Under the pieces are notes generated by a model. That model was given only the letters and a program-made list of their open reading frames with translations. It had not been told where the DNA came from and searched no databases. This document shows positions 50,301 to 62,161 of a stretch of 64,000 nucleotides of DNA, piece after piece. The stretch spans positions 62,112,299 through 62,176,298 of the forward strand of contig NC_092461.1 in assembly GCF_047495875.1 (NCBI RefSeq), read 5' to 3'. This DNA is from Pithys albifrons albifrons (Eukaryota; Chordata; Aves; Passeriformes; Thamnophilidae). Each line of letters opens with the position of its first letter. The stretch's first letter is position 1. A program made the translations under genes and the position numbers.

Positions 50301-53300
50301 CCTGAGCTAACATAAATACCTCTTTGTGTTCTCTGACAAGTGAGTTTTACATCCAATGCTACAGGAATGAAGCAAATATAACTGCATTTCTTCTCTCTGA
50401 GCAGCACCCAGAGAGAATTTGTAATCTTTCCCAAATGTTATGCCATTTCTACACTATATCTTGTACACATTTTTGCAGTAAAAAGATTTGTTGTACATGT
50501 AAGCTCCTCCATGTGCCATGTTAAAGGAAAAAGCATTCTAATAAAAACACAAAGATCTGTATATTTGATATAGTAAGCAGTTGGTAGTGTCTCATGGCAA
50601 AGCATTTTTGTTCAGTTGTTGTCACATATGGCTGCTACAGAAAGTTTCTGTCTACAAAGGTTTGGAGTTGGAGGGGTAAACCTTTGTAGATGAAATAGTT
50701 CCCCAAAAAGCTTTACAAGGCATCAGGTCCCCTTAGAAGCTTACTTCTTCCTCATTTTCATGGGTTGTTGCCACTTTAATGTAACAATAGACTATGTGTT
50801 AACCTTTTCTTCTTTTTTTTTTAACCTACTTACAATAATATGTAACTGTTCAATGTACTTCATGGAACTGGCAGCATGATTTCTTGATCCAGCAGAGAAA
50901 GGAATTATTTTCTACTCTATGTGTCTTGAGTTCCACAAATGTAAGGAAATCAAGGATTAGGAACAGTAATGAAGCCCTACTGCATCAGACTTAGTATGCT
51001 GCAATGCTCAGCAGGCTGCAATGCTTCCTCTCTACTAGGTCTTTTCCATGAAATATCTAGGCAACAACTTTTGTTTCTACCATATTAAATAGGCAGACTC
51101 ACTTCTTAATTCTAGAGCTAAGAGAGCTACTCCAGTAACCTTTACACTTCAGGTCAATAGCCATGTAGCTCTGTACTTCAGGGACGTGCCAGAACATGAG
51201 ACCTGCTCCTGCAAAATGAGCAATTCTTCTGGAAAAAGAAGGTTGAGTAATTTCACACATCATCTGAAATTAATACCACGACTTATTCTTGTGAATAGGT
51301 CTCAAAATAGAATGTAGATTGCATCATTTCTGAATCTGTGAGAGGAACTGCTAAATCCTGCCATGAGACTTGGGTGGGAAAGGCTGCTTACACACTCCTT
51401 GATGGAAACAAATGGGAAAACGGATTAGCTTTTGTGAGTAACAGCTGTTGGTTTCTCTGCTAGCCTATTGTCTCCATCTTCTACTGTGTTGTCCAAAACA
51501 CCCTGTACTAAAAGCAGGACTAGTAAAAGGTTGTTTATGTGGGTAGATGAACAATGTCTGGAGGAAGCAAAAACCATTTATTCAAACTTCCTCACCAATC
51601 CATTTTGCCAGCAACTAAATGAAAATTCTTTCTTCAGTTTTATTCTCCAGCACTGGAGAACAGAGACAAATATCAAAGTTGCCTGACAAATAAAATGAAA
51701 AGTAAGTTTGCAGGTCTTTTTCAAAAGCTACAAGGTCAGCTGAATAAATGAGTCAAACTTAAAACCTAAAAGAATGAGTGCTTAATTTCCCTTTGTTTTA
51801 ATAAAGACAAAAAAATTCAGTTTATAATGTACAGTGACCAACCTCAGAATCATTACCACTGAAGTTCTATTTGGGTAACTTGGGAACATTTTATGTTTTC
51901 ATTCCTTTCCTTTTTGTTTAAAGATTAATTCTACTAGTCATGATGCACAGTCACTGTTTTAATAAGAACTGTGCATTTTAAATATTTGTATTCATTGTAG
52001 CCAAAAAGTCTGTGGAGTTGGTTTTGTTCAATTAAGCTTTAATCAGGACAGAATGTTTCAATGTTAAAATATACAAATTGCATCTGATCCACTGGCACAT
52101 GATACCTTTTTATTATGGCACTCAGTCTTCTCAATCTAAATGGCTCAGCTATAGCCTTTCATTTCTAAGTGCCTCCCACTGCCAACAGAGCTATTACAAG
52201 ACCAAAATGAGTGTAGCCCTAACAGCCCATCATCTGTGCATTGGCACATCTAGCAGGCAGGATCCTGATTCTTTATTTACTTCCCATCTCTCTTCTTTAC
52301 CTTGTATTTGAAATTTTCTGTCCCTTATGTTCTATAATGGAAGTCACACAGGTATTGTTTTGGTACTCCAAGGAAAGGCTGGGTTGTCATAGCTTGAGGC
52401 ACACTGAAAGGACACAGGAATTACTGGATGTTTGATTTATCCCAGGCTGAAAACCTTAATTCTTCAAAACCATCCTGTCAGCTTCAGCCTCTGAAAGTTA
52501 AATTCACTGTACCTCTCCTGCCCCTTTGTCTTTGAAAGGGATTTTCAGTAAAAGTCAGGGGTAATTGACTAAGGCCAGAACACAACCCCAATGAAGGACA
52601 ACAATATCAGACATAATTTATTTCTTAAAACTATGAATCCTTGCTATCTTTCCATTTGTGCAAATTTCAAAATACACCATAATAAGCAGAGTCATGAACC
52701 TCATGTTCACCTTGCTGACTTTAGCTGATGTAGAGCCACTGACTCTCTCTTCAGTTCTGTTTCTTGTCATTTCTGCAACCCAAGTTTCTGGTGCTAATTG
52801 TGTATTTCAGTTTACTTTCTCCTCAGCTTTCATGGCATGTATATTCCCAAATCAGATCCTATTTTATCCTTTTTGTCCAGCTGCAATTTTACTTATCTTA
52901 CTCATATTTGTAAATATTCTAATTTTGGTAGTGTCCTGGAATTTCTTTTAAAGTGACTTTTACTTTTGCTTCTCTGGCAACACAGTACTGTACTATATCT
53001 ATTCCTCAGATTCCCCCCATTAGAGAATTTCCCCTTACTTGTTATTTTGCCATTTAGGGTGATCCCTAATATACAGTGTACTATAAACAGTCTTCAGGCC
53101 CTTTGACAATTTTCGATTTGGGTTAATTTTGAACTATATTATGCCATTCACTAGAATAGTCCTTTTGAAAACTCTTCACATGAGCAAGCACTTATCAGAG
53201 TGAGTAAGATTTCCACAGTCTATCCCTCAGAGGGGTTCTTTTTTTATTTTGCATCTTATTCATTGAATAAATAACATATATTCTTGCCAAAAATTTTTAC

Positions 53301-56300
53301 TGAAGTACTTCTTAGATTTAAAAAAAGAACTTAAGATGATAATTTTTTTTACTATTTTTCCCTACCCTTCTGGCACCTATCCACAACTACAAAGAAAGTG
53401 CCAACATAGCACAAGAGTGACTGTTATCTGACCCTTAAGCTTCAGAATAGTTTGAATAAGCTTTTTTGGGACACACCAAAATTATTCTTAGGATTCACCT
53501 TCTATTTCTGTGTAGGCAGGTCAGAAGTCTCTGTTCTCCTGTATTGCCCCTGAGAACTCATTTCTGAATAAACAACACAGTCAGCTATTGTGACTTTTAA
53601 GAATGGAGAACATAATTTATCAGTTTCACTGAAAACTGAGAGGCAGTTTATAACAATTTAGACGAAGAATGAAAGTATAGAACACCCTCCTATAAATCAT
53701 ATTTTGTGCATGTAAAGTTGCTGCGGTGAGGCGGACAGAGGGAAACACAGAACAAAGTTTTGATCAAGCACAGACCACCTATCAGGCTCCTGGGTGCTAC
53801 TGTGTGTGTCATGCACATTTTCAAATTTTTGTCATAATAGCTACCAGTCATTGTAGCTGAGATAAAAAAGGGGATGGTGATTAAACATGTGATTGAATCC
53901 AGACATTTTAATCATAACCTTCTATCTATTTTTGCAAAGCAGGCTGCCTGTTTTCCCAGCAGTCCTCATGAATAGCCCAGGGATGAAAATTTGCATGCTA
54001 ACTGAATTCATGTACCACAGTGATTGTATGGAACATCTGTTGTTGATTGTTTTGGTCCTCTGCTTTTCAAGATAATGTATGAAAATGCAAAAGGTAAAAG
54101 GCAAATTATCATGCTGTCAGCAGTGAGCAGTTTGTTCCTTCTCTTTTTTTTTTCGAACTCTATGTTGTAGATATTGATAAATGTCACTACACTCCTGTTA
54201 TCTCCCTGGAGTTACACTAAAATACTGTGCTTTAAGTTGCTGCAATTTTCCAAATGCTTTTCTTCCTTTCTATTCAATTTTGGCATAGCTGGCTTATATG
54301 AGGTTAGAGAAATCCCTTCCCTCATCCTGCTTCCCAGCTCACATACCCCCTACTGTGCATCTAGAACTGACATTTCTCTTCTTCTCCAGGTAAATAAAAA
54401 GGAAGAAGGCTACCTAGCAGCTTCCCTTGTCCCTAAAGTCCTACCTTCCTCAAAAAAGGAAACAATTTTCTCAAGGTTGAGATTTTCTACCTGAATGGCA
54501 GAAAATTGAGACAGTTCCTAATATTGGCCAGGAAAGCTGCTCCATCGTGAATCAGGTTGCTCCAGAATAGTTCTAAAAAAGCAGTGGGTCTCAATGCAGA
54601 GAAATAAATCTTTACTTCTAGATCCACATGTCAGGTTTCAAAACAGCAAATTGAATGGCATGTGAGTGAGAAAATTACTGAGGAACTACTCGGCCCCAAA
54701 GCTACATTTACTTTAACCCTACACGCACTTTGTTACTATTTGGAAGGAGGCTGTGAAATTGCCAGTAAGGTTAGCTAGGTTTTTGCTAGAGGGTTTGCCT
54801 AATATATAAGATGTAGGGTGCTTCTTTTCACCACAGGGAGAAGAGATGACATGCCTATGCTTGATGGAGTTTAGTATGTGAGCTATCTGAATGTTTTAGT
54901 TTTCCATTTGCACTGGAAGAAGATAAATGGCCAGAAATAACCATTGAGAAAATATTCCATTAATCCATCAGCAGCTGTTGATTCACAGTGAAACTGGCTA
55001 CAAAGATTTGCTGCATATTTAAGATTGCTATAAGGACAGCTTTGGATTGCATCACTCCAACTCTCTTAAAGTGTAGCAGCACTGGAGCTCACCTTCTATA
55101 CTCTGTGAATATTGCATTTGCCTTTGCAATTTTCCAATATGTAGGCTGGTGCTGTAAAATAAATCTGTGTCTAATTCCCCTGGTGAGTCATACTCATGAT
55201 TATTATATGGGATCTTGGTTTTCATTTTTCTCTTTGTGTTCATCTATCCTTCAGTAGGGTTCATTGTGGCATATATGAATGGTCATGGTCTTTGTGGGAA
55301 AGCAGGGTCAGGCCTCTGCAGGGTCTTTCACGCTGAATCTCTAGGCATTGGCTCACACAGTGAGGAGGAAAAAACAGACAGGGAAAAGATCTAATAAAAA
55401 AGTGCAGCTGGACTGAAGTCAATTCAAGCAACAGTGACCTGCACTATCTCGGTCATGCCTTCACTTGCCAAAATGAGTTGATAGGCATCTTAACAATAAT
55501 GAGAAATTTGGAAAAAGCTCTACTGCTCTGGAGATTGTTATACTTGATACACTTCTCTAACTTCAGCATGGACTGAAAATTAATTTTCCATGGACTTTAA
55601 TGTTAACTAGAATGGTTACAAGAGTGAATATGAAAAGGGAGTGTAAAAAGACATCCAAGTGCTGTGAATCAAAATTCATTTCTAATTCACTGAAATGTGT
55701 TTATTACTATCCTGGAAAATCTTTTCAGTATTGACATGAAGGAGTAAGAATTGTTATTTCAGCTTTTTTCATGCAAGTGGGTTTTTTTCCCTCTGATTCA
55801 AATTATAAAATAAAAATTTAGAGTTTTATTTGTCTCATCTTTACAAAAATACCCTATGGTTTCAGTTAATTCCATTGTTCAGATCTGTTTAAAAATGTCA
55901 TAATGATTTTCAGGTTTCTTGCAGATTTTCAGAAAAAACAGGACTGTATCTAAACTATCCATGTGAAAAATAACAGAGGAAAAATTATTTCTGACAAATC
56001 TTCAGGCAGGGAAGCAAATCAATATCTATATGTCTATATACCATATTTAATTTCAGGAGTTTATTATGGTTTTAATAACTGTTGTTACTTTAAAAACTGA
56101 TAAAATGAGTGTATATGAGTGGGAGGAAAATGAGGGTGATAAAACATATGCTCAGGCAGGAAAAAAATATTAATTAGAATCCAAATAACAGATAGAGTCT
56201 GCTAGCACAGAATTCAATCCAAACCTCAAAATACAACTTGGCAGAAGCCAAGCTAGACTGCCAAGCAAACTGATTCCTCATACTCTCTTTTCTTGGACAT

Positions 56301-57732
56301 TTTTCTTTTGAGATATGTGACAGAGAAGAAAAGCCAGACTTATGGGTTGGCAAACCATAATCTTCTCAGTTTTTCATTCTTCTCCTGAACTAACTCTAAA
56401 ATAATATGCACAGTGGTAGATCCCACAATCTGCAGTTTTTGTTGGAATTGTCCCACAAATCATGGCCTCTGCTTTCCAGACAGCACCACAAAATGTAGGA
56501 TTTCTGCAACTTTAATGTCTGCTCTCTATAATCAGAAGTGACTAGTGGTTGTTTACCATGGTTTGCACCAACTTGTTCATACCGTAGAGGCAGAGCCAAA
56601 GCAAGAGTTGCAGCCCCTATTAATTTTCCATTAAGTTAGTCTGACAAGTCAAACACATTATTTTGTAAATATACAATCAAAATAACTTGATTCATGTGCT
56701 CCTGTGGTTGTTGGCTGATTTAGTAAGGATAGCAACCTCCAGAAATAACTGTGCTTCCATAGGCACAAACTGTGTCTGCATAACCAAAACTTTTTGGCTT
56801 CAGTCTGGATCAAAAGAATGCCCCCGGCAACATCGCATCCTTTCATTCCACTAGTGGTGTGGAATATCAGTGGTAGAATGTCAGTGTCAGAGACTGATGA
56901 TGAGCGTGTTTGTTAACCAGTGGTGCTTCAGAGTTGCAGAAAGATTTTGCACCCAGAAAAGCAAACGTGACAAGTGAACTAACTTGGAAACTCCCATTTT
57001 GACCTAGATATGCAAGACTGCCTTTTTTTAAAACCTGTTCTAGAATCACCGTTCATGATACTCAAGAGAAGTGTTTTCAGTGCTTGAGAATAGCATTTGC
57101 CCATATTTCCACTTTCTCTATTCTTAAGAAAAAATATTCTTAAAATTACTGGGAGGTTTAAACTACTTAAGCATGTATAGTGTAAGGTTGCCCATAGAGT
57201 GAATGGAGAGTGGATACCGGAAATCTTTTCCCAAAAGTTATACAGCAAGGGTTAGACAAATAGGATCTTAATTTAGAATCACAAGATAAATACTTCAATT
57301 TAGGCAGAAGTAAAATACTGCTGGACATAAATGAGGATTGACACTCGAGTTCTAACAGGTTATTTGCGAGCTCCTTTTTCTTGTATTGGGTTTTGCTATC
57401 ACTTTGAAATACTGAACAATGTAATGACCCCTGTGAAGATGATGCAATAAAAGATGTTGTGAAGGGATGTTTTCTTTGGGAGTCCAGCATTTCTAGAATC
57501 TAGAACACTAGAAATAGGGTGCTCTTGTTAAATTGTCTACAGTTTTGCAGATAACAGCAGCTACAGAGTGGGTTAGTCACATCTAATGTTCCTAAGCAAA
57601 GACGATGTACGAGGTTTGATGATAAATATTATTACCTAGTTTAATTTTTGATTAGGAGACTTCAAGGGACAGTATGCCTGAATTCACCAACCAGACTGAT
57701 TTGTGTTTGATTATAACGTGTTGAAGCCCATG
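47389..57732. other. Unique DNA, no gene recognised
   Basis: This is ten kilobases without a repeat I can name, an exon or an RNA gene. A pyrimidine-rich simple repeat lies at 49691-49735. Open frames (121 codons at most, 48861-49226) have no domain. AT-rich word clusters around 56020-56045 are low-complexity only. Confidence 0.55.
49691..49735 (+). repeat. Pyrimidine-rich (CTCTCC)n-like tract
   Basis: There are only three G residues and no A in 45 nt of repeated CTC, CTCT and CTCTCC words. The complementary strand is GAGAGG-rich. It is a simple-sequence, potentially length-variable tract. Confidence 0.85.
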
Positions 57733-57740
57733 GAGTGATG
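57733..57740. repeat. Flanking direct repeat of solo LTR (left)
   Basis: GAGTGATG occurs here and again at 58287-58294, just outside the LTR. The last two bases coincide with the TG that may begin the LTR, so the true duplication may be the six-base GAGTGA. Confidence 0.7.
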
Positions 57741-58286
57741 TAGGTTAACCCTGGTGGGCAGTTCAACCCTATCCAGCTGCTCACTCATCCTCTCCCACTG
57801 GGCAGGGAGAGAGAATTGAAAAGATAAAAGTACAAAAACTCATGGGTTGAGATAAAGACAGTTTAATTGGCAAAGCAAAAGCTGTGTGTGCAAGCAAAGC
57901 AAAATGAGGAATTCACAATTTCCCATCAGCAAACAAGCATTTAGTCATTCCTAAGAAAGCAGGGCTCCATCACTTGTAATGATTACTTGGAACACCATAA
58001 CTCTGAATTTTCCTCTCTTCCTCATCTTTCCCCATCTTTTATTGCTATGCACAACATCATATGGTGTAGGATACACCTGTGGTAAGTGGGGTCAGCTGTC
58101 CCTGGTGTGTCCCTTCCCAATTTCTTGCCCGCCCTCAGCTTACTCACTGGTGGGGCTGTATGAGGAGCAGAAAACGCCTGGGTTCTGTCTGAGCACTGCT
58201 CAGCAATAGCTAAAACATCTCTGATAAACACTGTTTCAAGCACAAAACACAACACCACATTCTATTCTAACCAAAACCAGCACATA
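57739..58286 (-). mobile_element. Solo LTR of an avian ERVK-type retrovirus
   Basis: Read on the minus strand, this LTR begins at its right end with the TGTGCTGGTTTTGG terminus (plus: CCAAAACCAGCACA, to 58284). It passes AGCAATAAAAG (plus TTTATT at 58038-58043), which can serve as a TATA-like or polyadenylation element. Then come CATCACTTGTAATG-type U5 words on the plus strand, GCAAAGCAAAA, and ATTAAACTGTCTTTATCTCA (plus TTTAAT at 57862-57867). It closes with GGTTAACC near 57743. This order matches a common avian ERV LTR with two candidate polyadenylation signals. No gag, pol or env adjoins it, so recombination between LTRs removed the provirus. Flanking GAGTGATG repeats support a genuine insertion. 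Confidence 0.82.
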
Positions 58287-58294
58287 GAGTGATG
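58287..58294. repeat. Flanking direct repeat of solo LTR (right)
   Basis: This is the second copy of GAGTGATG, two bases (TA) beyond the CACA terminus of the LTR. The 2-bp offset may be a duplication-boundary mutation. Confidence 0.7.
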
Positions 58295-59233
58295 ATCAGC
58301 ACAGAACAGGGGCAGCATCTCAGGAGTCTTTTATAGCCACTTCCACAAAATTTCTATTTGAGACTAGTCCTTCTGGCAAGACATCTTCCACTACAGACTC
58401 ATATGAATTCTTGAAGTTTGCTCCTGCAAACTCTGAGCTCTTATGTTAAATATGAACCATTAGACATTAGTAGCACTAAACTACTCTCTGGACATTCCCA
58501 CTGAGGATAAACATACCCTCTCTTCTTTATGTGGATCAAAAACTGAACTTGATAAAGAATAGGTCCTGAATACACTGAAGGAAGACATGAATTAATGTTG
58601 ATTCTAGTTACATGACTACGAGACTCTTCTAGTACTTCCCACTTCATACAGTTTTTTAGATTGACTTTTGGACTGTGACAGCACAGCCCTGTGAGTTCAA
58701 TCATGTGCACAGCAAACTCATTTTTGCCCACTGTATCCTGTTTTGTTAATATTTACTGCCCACCTACTCTTCTTGTGCAAGTGAGCCTGGAATACCCCAA
58801 GACAAAATTCATTTCTGGACAGAAACAATTCCAGAACTCAGTGAGAGAAAGCACTCTAAATCTGGATGCTGGGACAGCAGAACTGCTGATGTCAAATCTG
58901 TCAGATCCCATGCTACAGCTGAAAGAGGAAAAAGCTAAGGAAACCATGCCTTTACTGATGATCTCAAGCTATACCCTCAACCATTCACCTTTCTTTCATT
59001 TGTACTGTTGATAAGTGATCTCCCTTTCAGTTTTGTTGTAACTGCATTTCTAATCTAGGTTTCTCTTTTTCCATAATTCCTTCTACTTTTTATCTTGTTT
59101 GTGAGCAAGCAATGGACTAGTCTAGTCTTGTGACAATTGATAACTGAACACCTGATCTGAAATGCCTTGCATGTGCTGAGTCAGGACTCTTTGAATATGT
59201 CAAACATCACTGTTCTGTCACTTTTTATATAGC

Positions 59234-59271
59234 AATAAATAGTAGTACACAAAATTAAAAAAAAAAAAAAA
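59234..59271 (+). other. AATAAA plus A15 tract, possible retrocopy 3' end
   Basis: AATAAA stands at 59234-59239 and an uninterrupted A15 at 59257-59271. This spacing matches a cleaved, polyadenylated mRNA copied into the genome. Upstream T-rich sequence (CTTTTTATATAG) is 3'-UTR-like. I could not identify a parent gene or a flanking duplication, so chance is a real alternative. Confidence 0.3.
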
Positions 59272-62074
59272 GAAAGAAATCAAACCAGAAATAAACAAGT
59301 AGCAGAAAAAACAGTATTATTTTGCCAAAGGTAATTATGGTTATTGCAAAAAAGATGGACTGTCTTGCAATTTCCTACTCTGACACAAAGGTTTCATTTT
59401 TTTTCAAAGCAACCAAAAATATTACTGAAAATTCCTTTCCATTTAGTGATATTGAGTAACTAAAATTCTAGCTGTTTTTCAGAAGCCCCACTGTAGGAAA
59501 AAAGTTCTAATGAATAACAGATGCAAAGCAATATTATTCCTTTGACTTAAAATACTCAAAGTCTACTGGTTTCCAAGGAAGTGTGCAGTTTTAATACACA
59601 CCAGTAAAACAGGTCCTGCTTAGAAACAGAATAATACATTTTGGTCTAGGACTAGAGTTTTGGTGGAATGGTGCTGTGAGAGGAGTCACACAACAGCATG
59701 GCTTGTACGATAAACAGAAGGGAGACACATTAATCACTGAACATTTTGTAAGGGACATGCATACAAGCAGCTCTGATGTAGCTCATCATCTGATCTCAAG
59801 GCTTAGAGTTTAGGACATCTGTGCTTTGCTTGCTCTTGTAAGTCCTTTGCCACAGAAGCAGCACATAAGACTCCATGTGAACAAAGCAGTGTCAGCTGAC
59901 TAACATCTGTTGGTTTGATTAAAGTCATATAGATGGCAAAATTTCAGGTTCCAGTAAAAGCAGCTTGTGCTTGTAACAAAGCCAGGCATTGTGTAACAAG
60001 CTACCTTTGCTATACCTGCTCATGTGATTTAGAATCATGTTTCACACCTGAAAAGGGGGACTCAGGCTGCCTGAACTGGTTGTGTTAAATCCCTTTTATG
60101 TCCAACCACTAAAAGATATTATTAAAGTAAGCATGCCAGCTACTGTCTTACTACACAATAATGCAATAGAAATTTTATACTTCAATTTATATTGGGCTAG
60201 TGAGAATTAGGCAAGGAGTACATTGGAATTTCCTTGCTGATATTCAAGCTGTTCCTAATGTGGATGTAATTGTGCTGGTAACAGCATCACAAATGACCAC
60301 AGTCACCTTAAAGCAAATTTTCTATCAAAGTAAGTGTTAGAGTGGAGATGTCAGAGAATACAGTGGTGTATCCATAGATGTCCTCTGCACACTTCCAACC
60401 GGTTCTCATGTCATCATGGACTGGTCTAGAAATTTGTTCGAAGGATCAAGACAATGTTCTTGTCCGCAAGACTCTGTAGTAGATGCTTTTTCCTCTAACA
60501 CCTAGGTTAGTTTTGTCACTAACTGACTTGTACCATCACAGTTCAGGTTTTGAAGGGTCTTAGAACAAAGAAGACTTCAAAAAATCAGTAAAATTTACGT
60601 TGGCTAATGCATCTGCCTTCAGTTTTGTCACCATAGCAATGTAGATGTCTACAGGACACAGTGGGCAGAATAAGCTATCTGCAATGCTGTGTTAGCACAG
60701 CACCATAATCAGCTGTATGTGGGACATATGAAGGGAGCAAAACAGTCACATTATTTTTGAATCAGCATGAGATCATGTCTGCCTTTGGTACAATGTAAGG
60801 ACATATGCTATATCAGCTTCAGTGCTTTCACTGTAGCCCTAATGCTTCAGTCACATTTCCAAACCCATGCATACTTAGCCTCTTCAATGCACTACATGGC
60901 AATTTAAATAAGCAGCACCATCTTAACACTTAAGGCTCTGGTGGGGTTCCAGGTGTTAGGAACAATTGGCCCATGGAAAAGAGTGTCTTCTAGCTGCAAT
61001 ATAGAGAAGCAGCATCACTGGTAAATAAGAATTTCAAGACCTATCTTTTGCACCCAAGTGACAAAGAAATGCAAAGGCTAAAATGAATGTACTAAATTCA
61101 GGGTCAGAGATTTTACTGGTGCTTCTCTTTGCACCAGAAGAAAAGCCAGGTTGAACAAAGATATGTCTGGCTGAGGAAGGCAGTGTCAGTAGTTTGTGAT
61201 GTAGGCTGATTGACTGGTTTTTTAACCAAAGAAAGATGTTTATAGGAGAATGAATTTTTCTTCAAAACAGTGCAGGAGGGAACTGGGTTAGTACCTGATC
61301 AGTGTGTGTGATGAGATGCCATTTTCATTTTGAAGATATGAACATATCTTTAGCTGTTTCCAATAGCTGACAAAAACACCTCTCCTAAAGTTTGGTCCTC
61401 ATGCTTGCAGAGAACATCATGTAGCTTGTGGTCAGGAGGACTCTTCAAGATAAGTATCATGGTCCAAAATCAAAAATGGGGCTCCAACTAGATTTTCTGA
61501 TGCTTCTTAAAGACACTCTGGTCAGTCTTATGTTTTTATTCTGATAACTCTCGGGGTAGCTAAGCTGAAATTGTCTTTGTAGATTGGTTTTGCTGAAATC
61601 AGTGGGAGATGGGGGCAAGAGATAACATCAGCTAAAAAATATGTTTCTCAGATACTTGAAATCTTTCACGAAATCCACCTCTCTCTGTGAAGCACATTAT
61701 CATCACCAGGCTAATTACACCCAAAGCTGATATTCTAAAGGAGTTCAGGGATTTCCTTTTATATAAGAAAGTGAGATGATTAAATGCCCTTGCAGTGTCT
61801 ATTTCTTTCAACATGTAGATTTTTGCAGAACCGTTACAGTCTGAAACATCCCAGATGGTGTTTTCCAGTTGCACTGGAGCATGTATTTTCTGGTAATTGC
61901 ATGGCTTACCTAATTCCCTTGATCCTGAAGTCTATTCTCTTGTAGCAAACTTTTTTTTAAAGGGAAGCATCTGTTTTATGCAAAACCACACTTACCATTT
62001 TGAAGGGGTTGGGATGTGGAGGACATAAGAAGCATGATTTTGAAGAATTGAAGTGACTAAAAGGACCCATCTGG

Positions 62075-62161
62075 AAATTATAAGTAAAATGTAAAACTTG
62101 AAAAAATTGTAAGTAAATGGTATAACTTAAAAAATTTTAAGTAAAAGGTGAGTCTTGAAAG
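62075..62161. repeat. Tandem repeat, three 28-29-bp units
   Basis: TAAGTAAA occurs at 62081, 62110 and 62138. Each copy is embedded in a unit of the form AATT(G)TAAGTAAAaGGTataaCTTgAAAA with differences between copies. The three diverged units form an old AT-rich minisatellite. Confidence 0.85.
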
